Below are positions 15,816 through 25,790 of a stretch of DNA of 64,000 bases, in pieces (positions within the stretch are counted from its first letter, which is position 1; each line of letters starts with the position of its first letter). Source of the stretch: Pseudoalteromonas sp. T1lg48. GTDB taxonomy: Bacteria > Pseudomonadota > Gammaproteobacteria > Enterobacterales > Alteromonadaceae. Under the pieces are notes generated by a model. The model was given only the letters and a program-made list of their open reading frames with translations. It did not search any database and was not told the origin of the DNA. A program made the position numbers and the translations under genes. The stretch spans positions 1 through 64,000 of the forward strand of contig NZ_PQCC01000022.1 in NCBI RefSeq assembly GCF_002964785.1, written 5' to 3'.

Positions 15816-18800
15816 TTAATCGATATCGAAGCGATAGAGAATATCCAGCGTATCATATAAACCGCTGGTCACCTCGATATACAGTCTTTGTAACACCTGA
15901 TAGCGCACCGCCACCTCGGAAATGGACTCAAATACACCAACACTGTATTTAACCTGGATCCCAGGGGCAATATACCCGGCAATTTCCACCTTGGTATCAT
16001 CACCGCTGCCGCTGGAGTTTAAGGTTACATCACTCAAACCTAAGGACTCACCAATGCGCGAGACCAAGCCTTCGCCACGGTTGGTGCCCTGCGCCAATAG
16101 CATGCGGGTCAATAAGGCATCGGTATTGGCGTCACCGTCGCCGAGCGGTTGTCCGTTAAGCACGTAAGACAAAGCCTGAGAGCGGTCCATAGCTGGCTCG
16201 GAAAAGACATGCAGTTGCGGCTGCTCGACACTGCCGGCCAGCTCGATACCGGCTACCACGCCATTGGCTGTGTTATCCGGGTTACGAATGGCACGCACAT
16301 TAATATAGGGCTTATCTAAGGCACCGCTAAAGCCGATTTGTCCGGTGCGGATCAGCAAGTCTTGGCCAAATGCTCGGTATTTACCATCGACCAGGTTCAA
16401 CTCACCCACCGCCAGCGGGTGACTTTCATTGTTCGCAGTAATGCTAAGGTCGCCCTTAATATATGACTTCAAGCCGAATGAATCGATATACACGTCATCT
16501 AGAATATTTACCTTTAAGTCAACATCGTACATAAAGGGCACGGTAGGCTCTTGCACCGGCGCATCGACAATAATCTCATCATCACTGACCTTGACCGCCC
16601 CTTGCGGCAGCTCTTTAATTTTGATGCGACCATAGGGGACATCGACACTGCCATCCACCTTCACCTGCTGCGCATTCACCTCGATATTCAGAGCCGGAGA
16701 TAGCGCAATCATGATGCCTTGATCGGGGATAAGCATAAAGCGCTGCCCCTGTACACTAACTGCAAGGTGCGGCTGCTCACCGAGCCAAAGCCCTTCGCCA
16801 CTGACGTTCAATTCCCCCCCATCGACATTAGCCAATTGTCCAGATACGCTGATTTGCTCCCCAGCCAGTTGCACACTCAAGCGCGAGTCGGCCAAAGATA
16901 AGGGTAAGGCATCACCCTCTAGAGCCAGGTTTTCTGCATTGAGTCGGCCATGCACTTGGGGCTGACTGACACTTCCTGAAAAACGCAAATCGGCGCTGAT
17001 ATCACCGGCAAGATTCTTGATCTCCGGCGCCAGTGAACGAAATTTAGCAAGTTGTAAGGCATCCACTTGCAGTTTACCTTCGAGCTGTTGCGCCGCCATC
17101 ACATCGGTGACCTGTACATCGGCGGTCAACGTGCCGAGCACGCTCGATTCAAGCTCTAACTGGGCTTGAGCCTGGTTTATGTCGCTCTGCAAAGACAAGG
17201 CTAAGGTTTCAACGGGGAAATGGTGCTGTTGTTGCTGATGGCGATAACTCGCCTGCAACTGTTCGGTTTGCAGTTGCACGTCTATTTTAGGTGCATAACC
17301 GCTGTGCCAATTAAAACTCGCATGCCCTTTAGCCAAGCCCGCTAAGGCAGTATTAGGTCCTAGCAACGGCTTGAGCGCCTGGAGATAAAAGTGCGTTAAC
17401 GTCGCCTTCACCTCGCCTTGGAGAGGATCGAAAGTCGCGGGGTCAACGCACAGATCCACCGCATCGCCACCCAAGCATAAACGCTCCGAGCGCAGCGCCT
17501 GCTTGGCAAAATCAAAATGCACGCTGGTTGGTGCGGACAAGGCCACCTGATGCTCCTGAAGCACCACATCGAATTGATCCAGTTGTACCTTTAATTCCTG
17601 GTGTGATGACGACAGCTCACTGGCAAAAGCACTTTGCAGTTGTGCCAAGGGCGAGTCCAGACGCAAGGATGTTTGTTGCAACGTGTCACTGCCTCGAGAT
17701 TGCAATGCCAGACTATTTAAGTGCTGATCGCCGGCTTTTAGGCCGGACAGCTGAGCTGTAAGATCGTATTTTAGCTCGTCTCGATATTCACTTTCGACAT
17801 CCAGCGTCAGCGTATCCACACTGACGCCAGCACCTTGCATTTGTGCCAATTGTGCATCAAGTTGTAATTGCGGTGCTAAACGCTGACCACGAAGCTGCAA
17901 CTGGGCTTGGCCTTCGGCCGTGTACCCGGGCACTAAGGAAGTGTCGGCAGATAATGCCAGCACTGCGTCTAAGCGCCACTGCTCGTCCACTTCACCGGTA
18001 AGATTCAAGGTGTTATTGCCCTGACGTAAGCGCAGCTGGCGCACGACGCCATGCAGTGAACTGTTAAGATCAAGATCGGCCTGTAATTGCAGTTCGGTAT
18101 CGTTCACCGTGCCGCTTAAGGTCGACGGCGCCACCGCCAGTTGCCACTGGCCTTGAGAGTCCATTTCAAAGGAACCAGAGACCCGACCGGAAACATCGCT
18201 GCGCACCATATCGATAAGGTATTCGCTATGCAGATTGACCAACTCGGCACTAAAGTTGGCGCTTAATCCTTCACGCCAATTGAGTTCGCTCTTCATCTTG
18301 GCCTGGCTTTGACCGGCCTGCAGTTGCAATGACGCTACCTGTAGCGAGCTTAATGTCCCCGCGGCGTTAAGTTGACTGTGTAACTCTGGGTAATCCCCCA
18401 ACTGCGACTGCAAGGTCATCTTGAGTTGGTAATCATCGATATTACCCCCGGCGCGAATCTCGCTTTGCCGCAATTGCAGGGGCTGAGCACCCGCCGATGG
18501 GCCCATAGGCAGTTGCCATTGTTGCTGCTTGGCGTGCAAGGTAAAAGGCCAATTGGTTTGCCGTAACTGAACCGTGGCGTTCAACGCCAATGGGTATTGG
18601 CCCTGATTTGCCAATGCCAGTTGCAGCTCACTGAGACTGCCACTGAGATCAAGCTGACTGCGCTCCCCCAGGGCTTCCACCTGCAGCGTTAACTGCAATG
18701 GATTATTGCCAGATAAGGCCACATCACCCTTTAGCGCCGCATGCAGCTGCTGTGCGTCCGTGGTGCCGCCCTGCTGCTGCGGCAGCCCGGCCACCAGCTC

Positions 18801-19610
18801 AGGCGGTAAGGCATAGCTTACATCCAGTTGTTCTATAGCCAGCTTGGTGCCAAGCAGCGCCGCATTGAGCTGCAAGTTGCTGAGCCTATGCTCGCTTGCC
18901 CCTTGTACCAGTGTCGCATTGTTGAGGGTAAGGTTCTGAATACGAATGTGCAGGCCAAGATCAAAATCGATGTCGGTCAGCGGCGGCAATTGCATCAGGG
19001 GCCCCTGCTCTGGCTGTTGCTGCGCTGAAACCAATTCAACCCTCAGTTCATTGACCTTAAAGGGCTTGATATTAACGCGCTTACCTTGGGCACTAAGGCT
19101 GGCACTCAGGTCGCGCACGTTGATTTTTTGCCCCGCCACCGCGATAGCCGCCTCGGCTAGCGCCAGGCGTTTAACGTCAATATTCGGCAACTGGAACTGC
19201 AGCAGAGGGCCAGAGGCGTTCGCATCCGCTTGCTGGCCGTCGCTGCCGATGTCGGCGCTCGAGCTTACCTGTGGCTCTTGCTCGGAGTCGGCACTACCGC
19301 TTTGCACGCTAAGGCGCTGCGCCGCGACATTATCGATACACACACCGCCACAACCGAGCAAGCGTATATCAAGCTGCACATGCTCGACATCTAGGGTCAG
19401 GCCGTCGCTTTGGTATTGTAAATCGAAGGAACCATTGGCGAGCAAACGCCCTTGATGCAGCTCGATATTAAGTCCTGATACCAGGTTGTTCGCCAAGGCC
19501 ACGACAGCACGATTACCAAACCCGGTAAAAAGTAACAAGGCCACCATGAGGACCAGGGTAATAAGGATGACGGCAATCACTTTGACGCTTAAAAGAAGAA
19601 CGCGCTTCAT
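15816..19610 (-). CDS. tamB: Translocation and assembly module subunit TamB
   Basis: A 1264-residue AsmA-like, inner-membrane-anchored protein (E. coli TamB 1259). A membrane helix lies at about residues 8-30, followed by a very long repetitive beta-helical periplasmic region and the conserved C-terminal DUF490 domain (PVQEPTVPFMYDVDLKVNI to YRFDID at the end). TamB spans the periplasm, works with TamA in outer-membrane protein insertion, and has been implicated in phospholipid transport. Its ATG overlaps the tamA stop by four bases (ATGA). Confidence 0.95.
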   Translation of the reverse strand: MKRVLLLSVKVIAVILITLVLMVALLLFTGFGNRAVVALANNLVSGLNIELHQGRLLANGSFDLQYQSDGLTLDVEHVQLDIRLLGCGGVCIDNVAAQRLSVQSGSADSEQEPQVSSSADIGSDGQQADANASGPLLQFQLPNIDVKRLALAEAAIAVAGQKINVRDLSASLSAQGKRVNIKPFKVNELRVELVSAQQQPEQGPLMQLPPLTDIDFDLGLHIRIQNLTLNNATLVQGASEHRLSNLQLNAALLGTKLAIEQLDVSYALPPELVAGLPQQQGGTTDAQQLHAALKGDVALSGNNPLQLTLQVEALGERSQLDLSGSLSELQLALANQGQYPLALNATVQLRQTNWPFTLHAKQQQWQLPMGPSAGAQPLQLRQSEIRAGGNIDDYQLKMTLQSQLGDYPELHSQLNAAGTLSSLQVASLQLQAGQSQAKMKSELNWREGLSANFSAELVNLHSEYLIDMVRSDVSGRVSGSFEMDSQGQWQLAVAPSTLSGTVNDTELQLQADLDLNSSLHGVVRQLRLRQGNNTLNLTGEVDEQWRLDAVLALSADTSLVPGYTAEGQAQLQLRGQRLAPQLQLDAQLAQMQGAGVSVDTLTLDVESEYRDELKYDLTAQLSGLKAGDQHLNSLALQSRGSDTLQQTSLRLDSPLAQLQSAFASELSSSHQELKVQLDQFDVVLQEHQVALSAPTSVHFDFAKQALRSERLCLGGDAVDLCVDPATFDPLQGEVKATLTHFYLQALKPLLGPNTALAGLAKGHASFNWHSGYAPKIDVQLQTEQLQASYRHQQQQHHFPVETLALSLQSDINQAQAQLELESSVLGTLTADVQVTDVMAAQQLEGKLQVDALQLAKFRSLAPEIKNLAGDISADLRFSGSVSQPQVHGRLNAENLALEGDALPLSLADSRLSVQLAGEQISVSGQLANVDGGELNVSGEGLWLGEQPHLAVSVQGQRFMLIPDQGIMIALSPALNIEVNAQQVKVDGSVDVPYGRIKIKELPQGAVKVSDDEIIVDAPVQEPTVPFMYDVDLKVNILDDVYIDSFGLKSYIKGDLSITANNESHPLAVGELNLVDGKYRAFGQDLLIRTGQIGFSGALDKPYINVRAIRNPDNTANGVVAGIELAGSVEQPQLHVFSEPAMDRSQALSYVLNGQPLGDGDANTDALLTRMLLAQGTNRGEGLVSRIGESLGLSDVTLNSSGSGDDTKVEIAGYIAPGIQVKYSVGVFESISEVAVRYQVLQRLYIEVTSGLYDTLDILYRFDID

Positions 19611-21388
19611 AGTTCGGGCCCCACGGTAATGCTGAGTCGAGTGTTATTACCAGGCGTTGCGAGTGCCCAGGCGTGATCAAAGCGAATAGGCCCTACGGGC
19701 GTAAGATAACGCACGCCAAAACCCACGCCCACCGAGAGTTTTTCGGAAAAGTCGTTGGTGGCGGTACCGGCATCGACAAACAAGGCGCTGCGCCAATTGC
19801 TGGCAAACTGATAATTGTATTCCAGGGTACCTGTCACCAGGTATTTCCCCCCCACCTTGGCGCCATCGACCTCGGGAGAAACTGACTCGTATTTATAGCC
19901 ACGTATGCTTTGATCGCCACCGGCGAAAAAGCGCAGTGACACCGGCACATCGCCGATGTCATCGACATGCATGGCACCCAGATTAACGCGACTAAAAAAT
20001 AGATGGCGCTGCCAATAGGTATTTAACCAGGCATACTGAAGTTGCACGCGAATGATATTCGTAGACGAGGCCAGAGAACCGGCACCGACCTCGGTACTGA
20101 TCAACCATTGCCGCCCCCAATAGGGCGTGGTGCCCCCTTTTGAACGCTTGCGCGCATAACTGACGCCGGGTAACAGCATTTTTGTGGTTTTTTCTTCCTC
20201 GCCAATGCGAAATTCTTCAAACTCACGGCGGATAAAAACGGTGCGGATCCAGTCTTCTTCTATTTTCCATTGCCGTTGCACCAGACCGGTCAGAGTTTTT
20301 GAGAAGATATCTGTCTCTTCATTATCCTCAAGCTTATAACCCAGGCTAAAACGCCAAATATCATCAACCGGGTCGGCGACCGGTATGGTGTAGGAAAGGC
20401 TGATATCCTGCTGGCGCTCAGACACATTGAGGTTACTTTCTAAATAGTGTCCTTGTTCACCCACCCAGGGCCGCGACCACTTAAAGCGCACCTTTGGGCC
20501 CATGTCATCTGTTGAGAAACCACCACCGACCTCAAAGCTGTCCTGTGGCTTATGCAGCACCTCAACGCGAATAGGCACTTCCTGAGCGCTGCGTTTGGCA
20601 ATGTCGGCATAGACACGTACACTGCTGAAATAAGGGGTCTGCGATAATGCCAGATTAAAGTTATTAACCTTAGTAGCGTTATAGGCTTGTCCCGGCTCGA
20701 ACTCAGCCAGAGAGTGGATATATGCATTTGCTGGGGTATCGGTAGCAATATTCAAGGGGCCAAAGCGATAACGTTTGCCGGTGCTCACAACCAGGCTAAT
20801 ATCGGCGCTGTAGCTTCCCCTATCAATGGCCAGGCGCGCCTCTTGCCACTTGGCATCAAAGTAACCAAGTTCAAGCAGTTGCTTATCGATGGTACTTTTG
20901 GCTCCATCGTAATGGCCATGATTGATGATGTCGCCGCGTTTGAGTGGCAACTGCTCCAGCACCTGGGTCAACTCTTTGTCTTGCTCCCCTGGACCAAGTA
21001 GTTGGTACTCCACACTTTCTATACGTGTTGCCTGCCCCGGCTTGATTGTCGCTAGCACCTTGGGCTCGGCGCTGTTATCTTCAAGGCGCAGGTCGACCTC
21101 GGCATGATAATAACCCAGGGCTCGCATACTCAATAACACCTGCTCAGTGGCATAGCGCTGCAATTGGCGTGTTGGCTGCTCGCCACTGAGCTGTTGTAAA
21201 TACAGACCGACGTTTTTCTCCAGCTCCCCTTCGATACCTTCAATGCTATAGCCGGAAATGACCCGTCCTTGCGGAAACTTGCCAGGCTCAGTGCCCCAGG
21301 CGCCATAAGAGTCGAACGAGCACAAGCTCAGCACCAAGAGCAGGCCCGTTAGTAGGGTTAACTTCAACTTACCGTGTCTCCATTTCAA
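19607..21388 (-). CDS. tamA: Translocation and assembly module protein TamA (Omp85 family)
   Basis: A 593-residue outer-membrane protein of the Omp85/BamA superfamily (E. coli TamA 577). A signal peptide is followed by three POTRA domains (about residues 35-270) and a 16-strand barrel. The barrel includes the conserved lid-lock segment FFAGGDQSIRGYKYES and the C-terminal PVGPIRFDHAWAL region. Both possible starts are TTG: 21388, or 21367, which has GGAG about ten bases upstream and gives a compact signal peptide. It is first in the tamA-tamB operon. Confidence 0.94.
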   Translation of the reverse strand: MKWRHGKLKLTLLTGLLLVLSLCSFDSYGAWGTEPGKFPQGRVISGYSIEGIEGELEKNVGLYLQQLSGEQPTRQLQRYATEQVLLSMRALGYYHAEVDLRLEDNSAEPKVLATIKPGQATRIESVEYQLLGPGEQDKELTQVLEQLPLKRGDIINHGHYDGAKSTIDKQLLELGYFDAKWQEARLAIDRGSYSADISLVVSTGKRYRFGPLNIATDTPANAYIHSLAEFEPGQAYNATKVNNFNLALSQTPYFSSVRVYADIAKRSAQEVPIRVEVLHKPQDSFEVGGGFSTDDMGPKVRFKWSRPWVGEQGHYLESNLNVSERQQDISLSYTIPVADPVDDIWRFSLGYKLEDNEETDIFSKTLTGLVQRQWKIEEDWIRTVFIRREFEEFRIGEEEKTTKMLLPGVSYARKRSKGGTTPYWGRQWLISTEVGAGSLASSTNIIRVQLQYAWLNTYWQRHLFFSRVNLGAMHVDDIGDVPVSLRFFAGGDQSIRGYKYESVSPEVDGAKVGGKYLVTGTLEYNYQFASNWRSALFVDAGTATNDFSEKLSVGVGFGVRYLTPVGPIRFDHAWALATPGNNTRLSITVGPEL

Positions 21389-21624
21389 TCACTTTTCCAC
21401 CGCCTGTGCCAGCCTTATTGAATTACATACCAAAACTCGAGTCTGTTTGCCTGTTGTGACGCCTTAAGAAGTTACAAAGATAAGCACACTCTCTTAATGA
21501 CTTAAGTTTATCACCGCTGACTCAAGGCATTCACTAATGACGACGAAAAATTTCACTCAAGTGGCTTTTTATTTTCAGTAAGATATTAGACAATCGTAAG
21601 ATTAACGCTGATACGAGATAAACG

Positions 21625-21966
21625 ATGCACTTTCCCGACGACGACACAGGCCAAATTTTGCAACAAATGCACGAGCAAGGCGTCGACTTGACGCAACTGC
21701 ACTGCGTCGATTTCTTTCTGCTTTTCGAACAACAGGCACATGCGCAAGGTTTTATCGATGCCCTGGCTCATGCCGAGGTCGCACCAAAAGCCAGTCTCAG
21801 TACCTGCCCGGACACCGGTGTTTTTGAAGTGAAGGCGAGCATTACCATGGTGCCCGAATATGAGCTCATCAATAACATGGAAGCCTATTTAGAAAGCCTG
21901 GCCGACAAGCATAACGGCTATGGTGATGGTTGGGGCATGCTGGACGAAAGCGGCGCCGAGCAATAA
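21625..21966 (+). CDS. RraB-like regulator of ribonuclease E
   Basis: A 113-residue acidic protein resembling the RraB family, which binds the RNase E C-terminal region and modulates mRNA decay. The match rests on overall pattern and the ending YGDGWGMLDE, comparable with YDGWGTYFE in E. coli RraB. It is shorter than the E. coli protein (138) and lacks its acidic tail. It is divergent from tamA across about 236 bp in which I see no clear operators. Confidence 0.65.
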   Translation: MHFPDDDTGQILQQMHEQGVDLTQLHCVDFFLLFEQQAHAQGFIDALAHAEVAPKASLSTCPDTGVFEVKASITMVPEYELINNMEAYLESLADKHNGYGDGWGMLDESGAEQ

Positions 21967-21994
21967 CGCTGCCTATCATTAAACGCAAAGCCTA

Positions 21995-23737
21995 TCAGCG
22001 ACTATAGGCTTTGCGGTAACTCCCCTGGTAATCAAACAGTTTCTCACTGACCTGCCAACCATATTTTTTCGACTTACGAGCAATCACAAAATCCGGCCAG
22101 CCCAAATGCTGTTGCAGTGCCACTACCTGCTCGGTGCTGCACCACTGGTTAACACCGGGTGCATTATGACGCTTGGCAAATTGGCGATTAAACAAGGCTA
22201 ACGCCTTAGCGTTGCCGAGATCATAGACTTCCGCAACTTCGGCCCCGTCTTCATCATAATAGGTGAGCTTTAGTTTACCTTGCCTTGTTTGTTCACAACT
22301 TAAACCGCTGCAACGCAGTACCAGTGCATCTTTAAGGTTTAGCGCCTGACGTAGCTTGTCATCCGGGTCGACCAACTGATGCTCACAGCTATGACATCTG
22401 CGCGCGGCAATATCATTTTCGCTAAAACACTGCGGGCATTCCTTAAACTTAAAGCGGTAATCGCATTGCTGCTGCTCTTCACCGTCATCCAACAAGCCCT
22501 GACAGCGGCGACCATAATGCTCAATCACCTGACCATCGGCATCCTTCTTACCCCAAAACACATTGGCAAATCCGCAGCCGGGACAAAGCACCTGCACCGG
22601 CTCACAATTTGGATCAGGCTTTTGCGCGCCGACCTCGGGGTGATGGATATCAAAACCGTTGCCGGCATAGTCTATGACTAAACATTCCTGCTTATCGGCG
22701 CACAAGCGCAGTCCTCGGCCAATAATCTGCTGGTACAGACTCACCGACTCTGTCGGTCGTAACAAGGCAATAAAATCGACATGGGGGGCATCAAACCCAG
22801 TGGTCAAAACGGAAACATTTACCAAAAACTTAAATTCCCGCAGCTTAAAGCGGGCGATAATGTCATCGCGCTCGGCAGCAGGTGTTGCGCCAAGGATAAT
22901 ATGAGCCTGGCCGGATGGTAAATAACGGTAAATTTCCTCGGCATGGGCAACGGTGGCGGCAAAAATCATCACTCCACGACGTGTATCACTTTGGGCAATG
23001 ACATCGAAGATAATCGCCTTAGTGGCCCGCGTGCTTTGTTGCAGCAATGCATTTAGAGCCCCCTCACTGGGAGGGGTAGCGCCATGTAGCAAGGCGGAAA
23101 AGTCATAGTGCTGTACCGCCGCATCAACGATTCTTGGCGGTGTTAAATAACCCTTGTTGATCAAATAGCGTAGCGGCAGCTCATAAATACAGTCGTCAAA
23201 TGGCGCATCACTCGGGCCACGGACAAAACCATGATAATGGCGATGATATACCCAGCCACTACTTAGCCGATAAGGCGTCGCGGTCAAGCCCAGTACTTTA
23301 AGGTTTGGGTTTATTCTCTGTAATGCCGATATTACCTGCGCATACTGACTGGTTTGCTCTGTGCTGACACGGTGACACTCATCGATAATCACTAAAGAAT
23401 AGTGGCGCTGTAACTTATCTATACTACGGGCCAGTGATTGAATACTGGCAAAGGTAACCTGCTCGTTTAAATTTTTATCATTTAAACCCGCGGAGAAAAT
23501 CCCCGGTGTTAAACCCATGTCACGAAATTTATTAGCGTTTTGTTCAACCAACTCTTTAACGTGAGTCAATACCAGGATGGGATAACGGGCCAACCGGGCC
23601 AGCTCGGCAATGACCAAGCTTTTACCGGCCCCCGTGGGCAATACAATAACGGCCGAGCGCGTTGATTTACGAAAATGCGCTAGGGTATTGTCGACGGCTT
23701 GTTGTTGATAGTCTCTGAGTGTATACACTGCTGACAC
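21995..23737 (-). CDS. radD: RadD/YejH-type superfamily 2 helicase
   Basis: A 580-residue DEAD/DEAH-type ATPase (E. coli RadD 586). Visible are motif I LPTGAGKS, motif II DECH, motif III LTATPYR, motif V TTGFDAP and motif VI QIIGRGLR. A C-terminal cysteine-rich zinc region (CPGCGF, CDYRFKFKECPQC, CHSCEH) is present. RadD acts in DNA repair with SSB and RecA. It stands as a single gene; the start ATG is followed by the usual YTLRDYQQQAV Q-motif region. Confidence 0.9.
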   Translation of the reverse strand: MSAVYTLRDYQQQAVDNTLAHFRKSTRSAVIVLPTGAGKSLVIAELARLARYPILVLTHVKELVEQNANKFRDMGLTPGIFSAGLNDKNLNEQVTFASIQSLARSIDKLQRHYSLVIIDECHRVSTEQTSQYAQVISALQRINPNLKVLGLTATPYRLSSGWVYHRHYHGFVRGPSDAPFDDCIYELPLRYLINKGYLTPPRIVDAAVQHYDFSALLHGATPPSEGALNALLQQSTRATKAIIFDVIAQSDTRRGVMIFAATVAHAEEIYRYLPSGQAHIILGATPAAERDDIIARFKLREFKFLVNVSVLTTGFDAPHVDFIALLRPTESVSLYQQIIGRGLRLCADKQECLVIDYAGNGFDIHHPEVGAQKPDPNCEPVQVLCPGCGFANVFWGKKDADGQVIEHYGRRCQGLLDDGEEQQQCDYRFKFKECPQCFSENDIAARRCHSCEHQLVDPDDKLRQALNLKDALVLRCSGLSCEQTRQGKLKLTYYDEDGAEVAEVYDLGNAKALALFNRQFAKRHNAPGVNQWCSTEQVVALQQHLGWPDFVIARKSKKYGWQVSEKLFDYQGSYRKAYSR

Positions 23738-23773
23738 CCAAAAAAGTAAAGGTCCATTGCTGGACCTGATATG

Positions 23774-24079
23774 TTATTTCGCGAGGTATTTAGTGAGGTC
23801 TACATCTTGAAACGCTTTAGGGCGTTTACCGCGGCCTGACCATTCCACCATCTTCCCTTCGAACTCGCGACGGTACTTAGGCTCAACCTTAGTACGCTTG
23901 TCCTGGGTCACATCAACAATGTCTTCCACACTGAGCCCTTTTTCCTTCATCAGTTGTAGAACTTCCTGTTTCGCTTTTTCTTGCTGTTGCTGATTATCGA
24001 GCGCAGTGTTCAGAATATTAATTGCTTTTTCCAACTCATTAATAGATGCCGATTTGGCAAATGCTCTGATTTCTCTCAC
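23774..24079 (-). CDS. Short H-NS-family nucleoid protein
   Basis: A 101-residue H-NS-like protein. Residues 1-60 are a charged helix or coiled coil (INELEKAINILNTALDNQQQQEKAKQ) for oligomerisation. The C terminus carries the DNA-binding motif (WSGRGKRPKAF, comparable with the QGR/RGR AT-hook-like loop). It is shorter than E. coli H-NS (137). The start is a GTG at 24079 with a poor ribosome site, and a start further upstream was not seen. The gene is surrounded by AT-rich sequence. A gene-silencing or architectural role is inferred from the family. Confidence 0.8.
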   Translation of the reverse strand: MREIRAFAKSASINELEKAINILNTALDNQQQQEKAKQEVLQLMKEKGLSVEDIVDVTQDKRTKVEPKYRREFEGKMVEWSGRGKRPKAFQDVDLTKYLAK

Positions 24080-24279
24080 TGTGATCTCTTATATACTTTA
24101 AATGTGGAAATAAAATAATAATTGAAGATCAGTGATATATCAAAGTAATTATATTAATTAATTAATGGCTTGAACTTGTTTAGATATTGTTTTGTTGGCT
24201 TGGCGCCTGGAGGGGGGGGAAGAAGTGAAGCCGAAACGGCTCCACTAATTATTAACTCTGGGACAGAGTCAATAAGGAA

Positions 24280-24489
24280 TTAAACCGGAGTTACATTTTC
24301 CGCTTCTGGTCCTTTCTGGCCTTGTTTAATGCCGAAAGAAACCTGTTGGCCTTCGCTTAGAGTACGGAAGCCTGAACCATTGATCGCGCTGAAGTGAACG
24401 AATACATCTGGGCCATTTTCTTGCTCGATAAAACCAAAGCCTTTTGCTTCATTAAAAAACTTTACTTTACCGTTTACTTGATCTGACAT
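24280..24489 (-). CDS. Cold shock protein, CspA family
   Basis: A 69-residue cold-shock-domain protein with RNP1 (KGFGFI) and RNP2 (VFVHFSAI) motifs on an OB fold, binding single-stranded RNA and DNA. The ATG at 24489 is supported by AGGAA nine bases upstream and the canonical N terminus ([17 protein letters not shown]). The frame extends upstream into the leader without similarity. The leader contains a small hairpin, GCCTA-TTAT-TAGGC, at 24525-24538, which would fit a structured csp mRNA leader; cold induction itself cannot be seen. Confidence 0.93.
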   Translation of the reverse strand: MSDQVNGKVKFFNEAKGFGFIEQENGPDVFVHFSAINGSGFRTLSEGQQVSFGIKQGQKGPEAENVTPV

Positions 24490-24540
24490 ACTAAAGTGTT
24501 CCTGTAAGTCAATTTCTATTACTCGCCTATTATTAGGCAC

Positions 24541-24833
24541 TATCCTCCCTGAGCCAGTGTCGCTACCGCTAGGGTCCGGTACAGGACTAAACGAGGTTAG
24601 TCACACTTACAGCGTAGGCCGCACAAAACCGTCACATTAAACGCATTAACTCAAAGCAGTTCCTAGACTACCATAGAAAATATTAATAAGCTTTAAATTA
24701 TTTGAAATTCACAGTAATGACATAATTGAGGTTTGCCCCTTTAAAAGGGTCAGGGTTCTGTATATTTCCGCAACGATTATGGTATGTTACTGACAAACCT
24801 AGATTCTTGAAGCCAGTTATAAAGGAGCGGTCA
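24541..24833. other. Intergenic region between the csp gene and the DUF4136 lipoprotein gene
   Basis: About 290 bp between divergent genes. The left third is probably the csp leader and promoter, with several short GC-rich dyads, and the right part is AT-rich. AAAGGAG at 24821-24827 is the ribosome site of the lipoprotein gene. I see no clear sigma-70 promoter pair or named operator. Confidence 0.4.
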
Positions 24834-25382
24834 ATGAAAAATTTACTTGCAGCGGGTGTGCTTATGCTACTTAGCGCCTGCGCCTCTGGGCCCGATTTTG
24901 ACTATGATAAGTCGGTAAACTTTGCTCAGTACAAAACTTTTGCCTGGTTTCCCGATGCCAGTCTGACCAGTGCCACCAGCAATTATCAGATCAGCGAACT
25001 CATGGAGCGCCGCGTAAAACAAGCGGTGAATGATGAACTCAGCGCCAAGGGCATGAGTATGGTCGCTGCCGACCAAGCGGATGTGCTGATCAACTACCAT
25101 GCCTCGGTAGAAAAAAAAGTGGATGTCGATACCTTTACCACCGGCTACAGCGCCCGTTGGGATTACTGGGGGATGGGCTACAATGTGCAAACCACCACCC
25201 GCGAATACCAGGTGGGCACCTTGGTAATTGACGTGGTCGACCGCGCTTCTAACCAGTTAGTGTGGCGTGCAGCCAAAGAAGGCCGTTTGAAGAAAAATCA
25301 GACGCCAAGCGAGCGCACCGCTGTCATTCGCGAATCTGTGGCGGAGATTTTCAGCAACTACCCACCAGGTACTAACCAATAA
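24834..25382 (+). CDS. DUF4136 family outer-membrane lipoprotein
   Basis: A 182-residue lipoprotein. The signal peptide ends in the lipobox LSAC, placing the lipidated cysteine at about residue 18. The body matches DUF4136: DFDYDKSVNFAQYKTFAWF at the start, ADVLINYH in the middle and a closing TLVIDVVDRASNQLVWR. The function of the family is unknown. The ATG at 24834 is chosen because AAAGGAG precedes it and the signal peptide starts there. It is a single gene between csp and the convergent YkgJ-type gene. Confidence 0.85.
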   Translation: MKNLLAAGVLMLLSACASGPDFDYDKSVNFAQYKTFAWFPDASLTSATSNYQISELMERRVKQAVNDELSAKGMSMVAADQADVLINYHASVEKKVDVDTFTTGYSARWDYWGMGYNVQTTTREYQVGTLVIDVVDRASNQLVWRAAKEGRLKKNQTPSERTAVIRESVAEIFSNYPPGTNQ

Positions 25383-25412
25383 TATTTGCATCCACTTAAG
25401 GTGCTTACAGCT

Positions 25413-25661
25413 TTAAGTAAGCGCCTCAAGTTGGGTTATTCTCCACATCGCATCGGCATTATTGCTGCCACACACGTCTTCACACGCCTTAAATTGTAAA
25501 CACACCGCCGGGCGCGACGGATCGCCAAACAACTTACACAAATTATTTTTGTCCAGCTGGACACATCGCTGCCCCGCTTTTTTACCCTCTGGCATACCAG
25601 GTATGGGGCTGGAAATACTAGGCGCAATACAGCACGCACCACACCCTAAACGACAATTCAT
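25413..25661 (-). CDS. YkgJ-family cysteine cluster protein
   Basis: An 82-residue protein with the cysteine cluster pattern of the YkgJ/UPF0153 family: CRLGCGACC near the N terminus, then RCVQLD, CKLFGDP, CLQFKACEDVCG. These cysteines probably bind zinc or an iron-sulfur cluster; the role is unknown. The ATG at 25661 is supported by AAGGGG six bases upstream and by the typical family start MNCR. It converges with the DUF4136 lipoprotein gene. Confidence 0.82.
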   Translation of the reverse strand: MNCRLGCGACCIAPSISSPIPGMPEGKKAGQRCVQLDKNNLCKLFGDPSRPAVCLQFKACEDVCGSNNADAMWRITQLEALT

Positions 25662-25790
25662 ATTCGACCCCTTAAACAAACGCAGCGGCCATTTTAACAG
25701 ATTACATGGTTTGTTACATATTACACACACCTGTAAACATGATTGCCGCTACCATATAGCCTGTCATCGAACTATACAGGGAGCTGCATT

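Noticed and set aside
15816..19610. Small plus-strand open frames opposite tamB
   Set aside because: They are shadows of a long repetitive gene and have no ribosome sites or family similarity.
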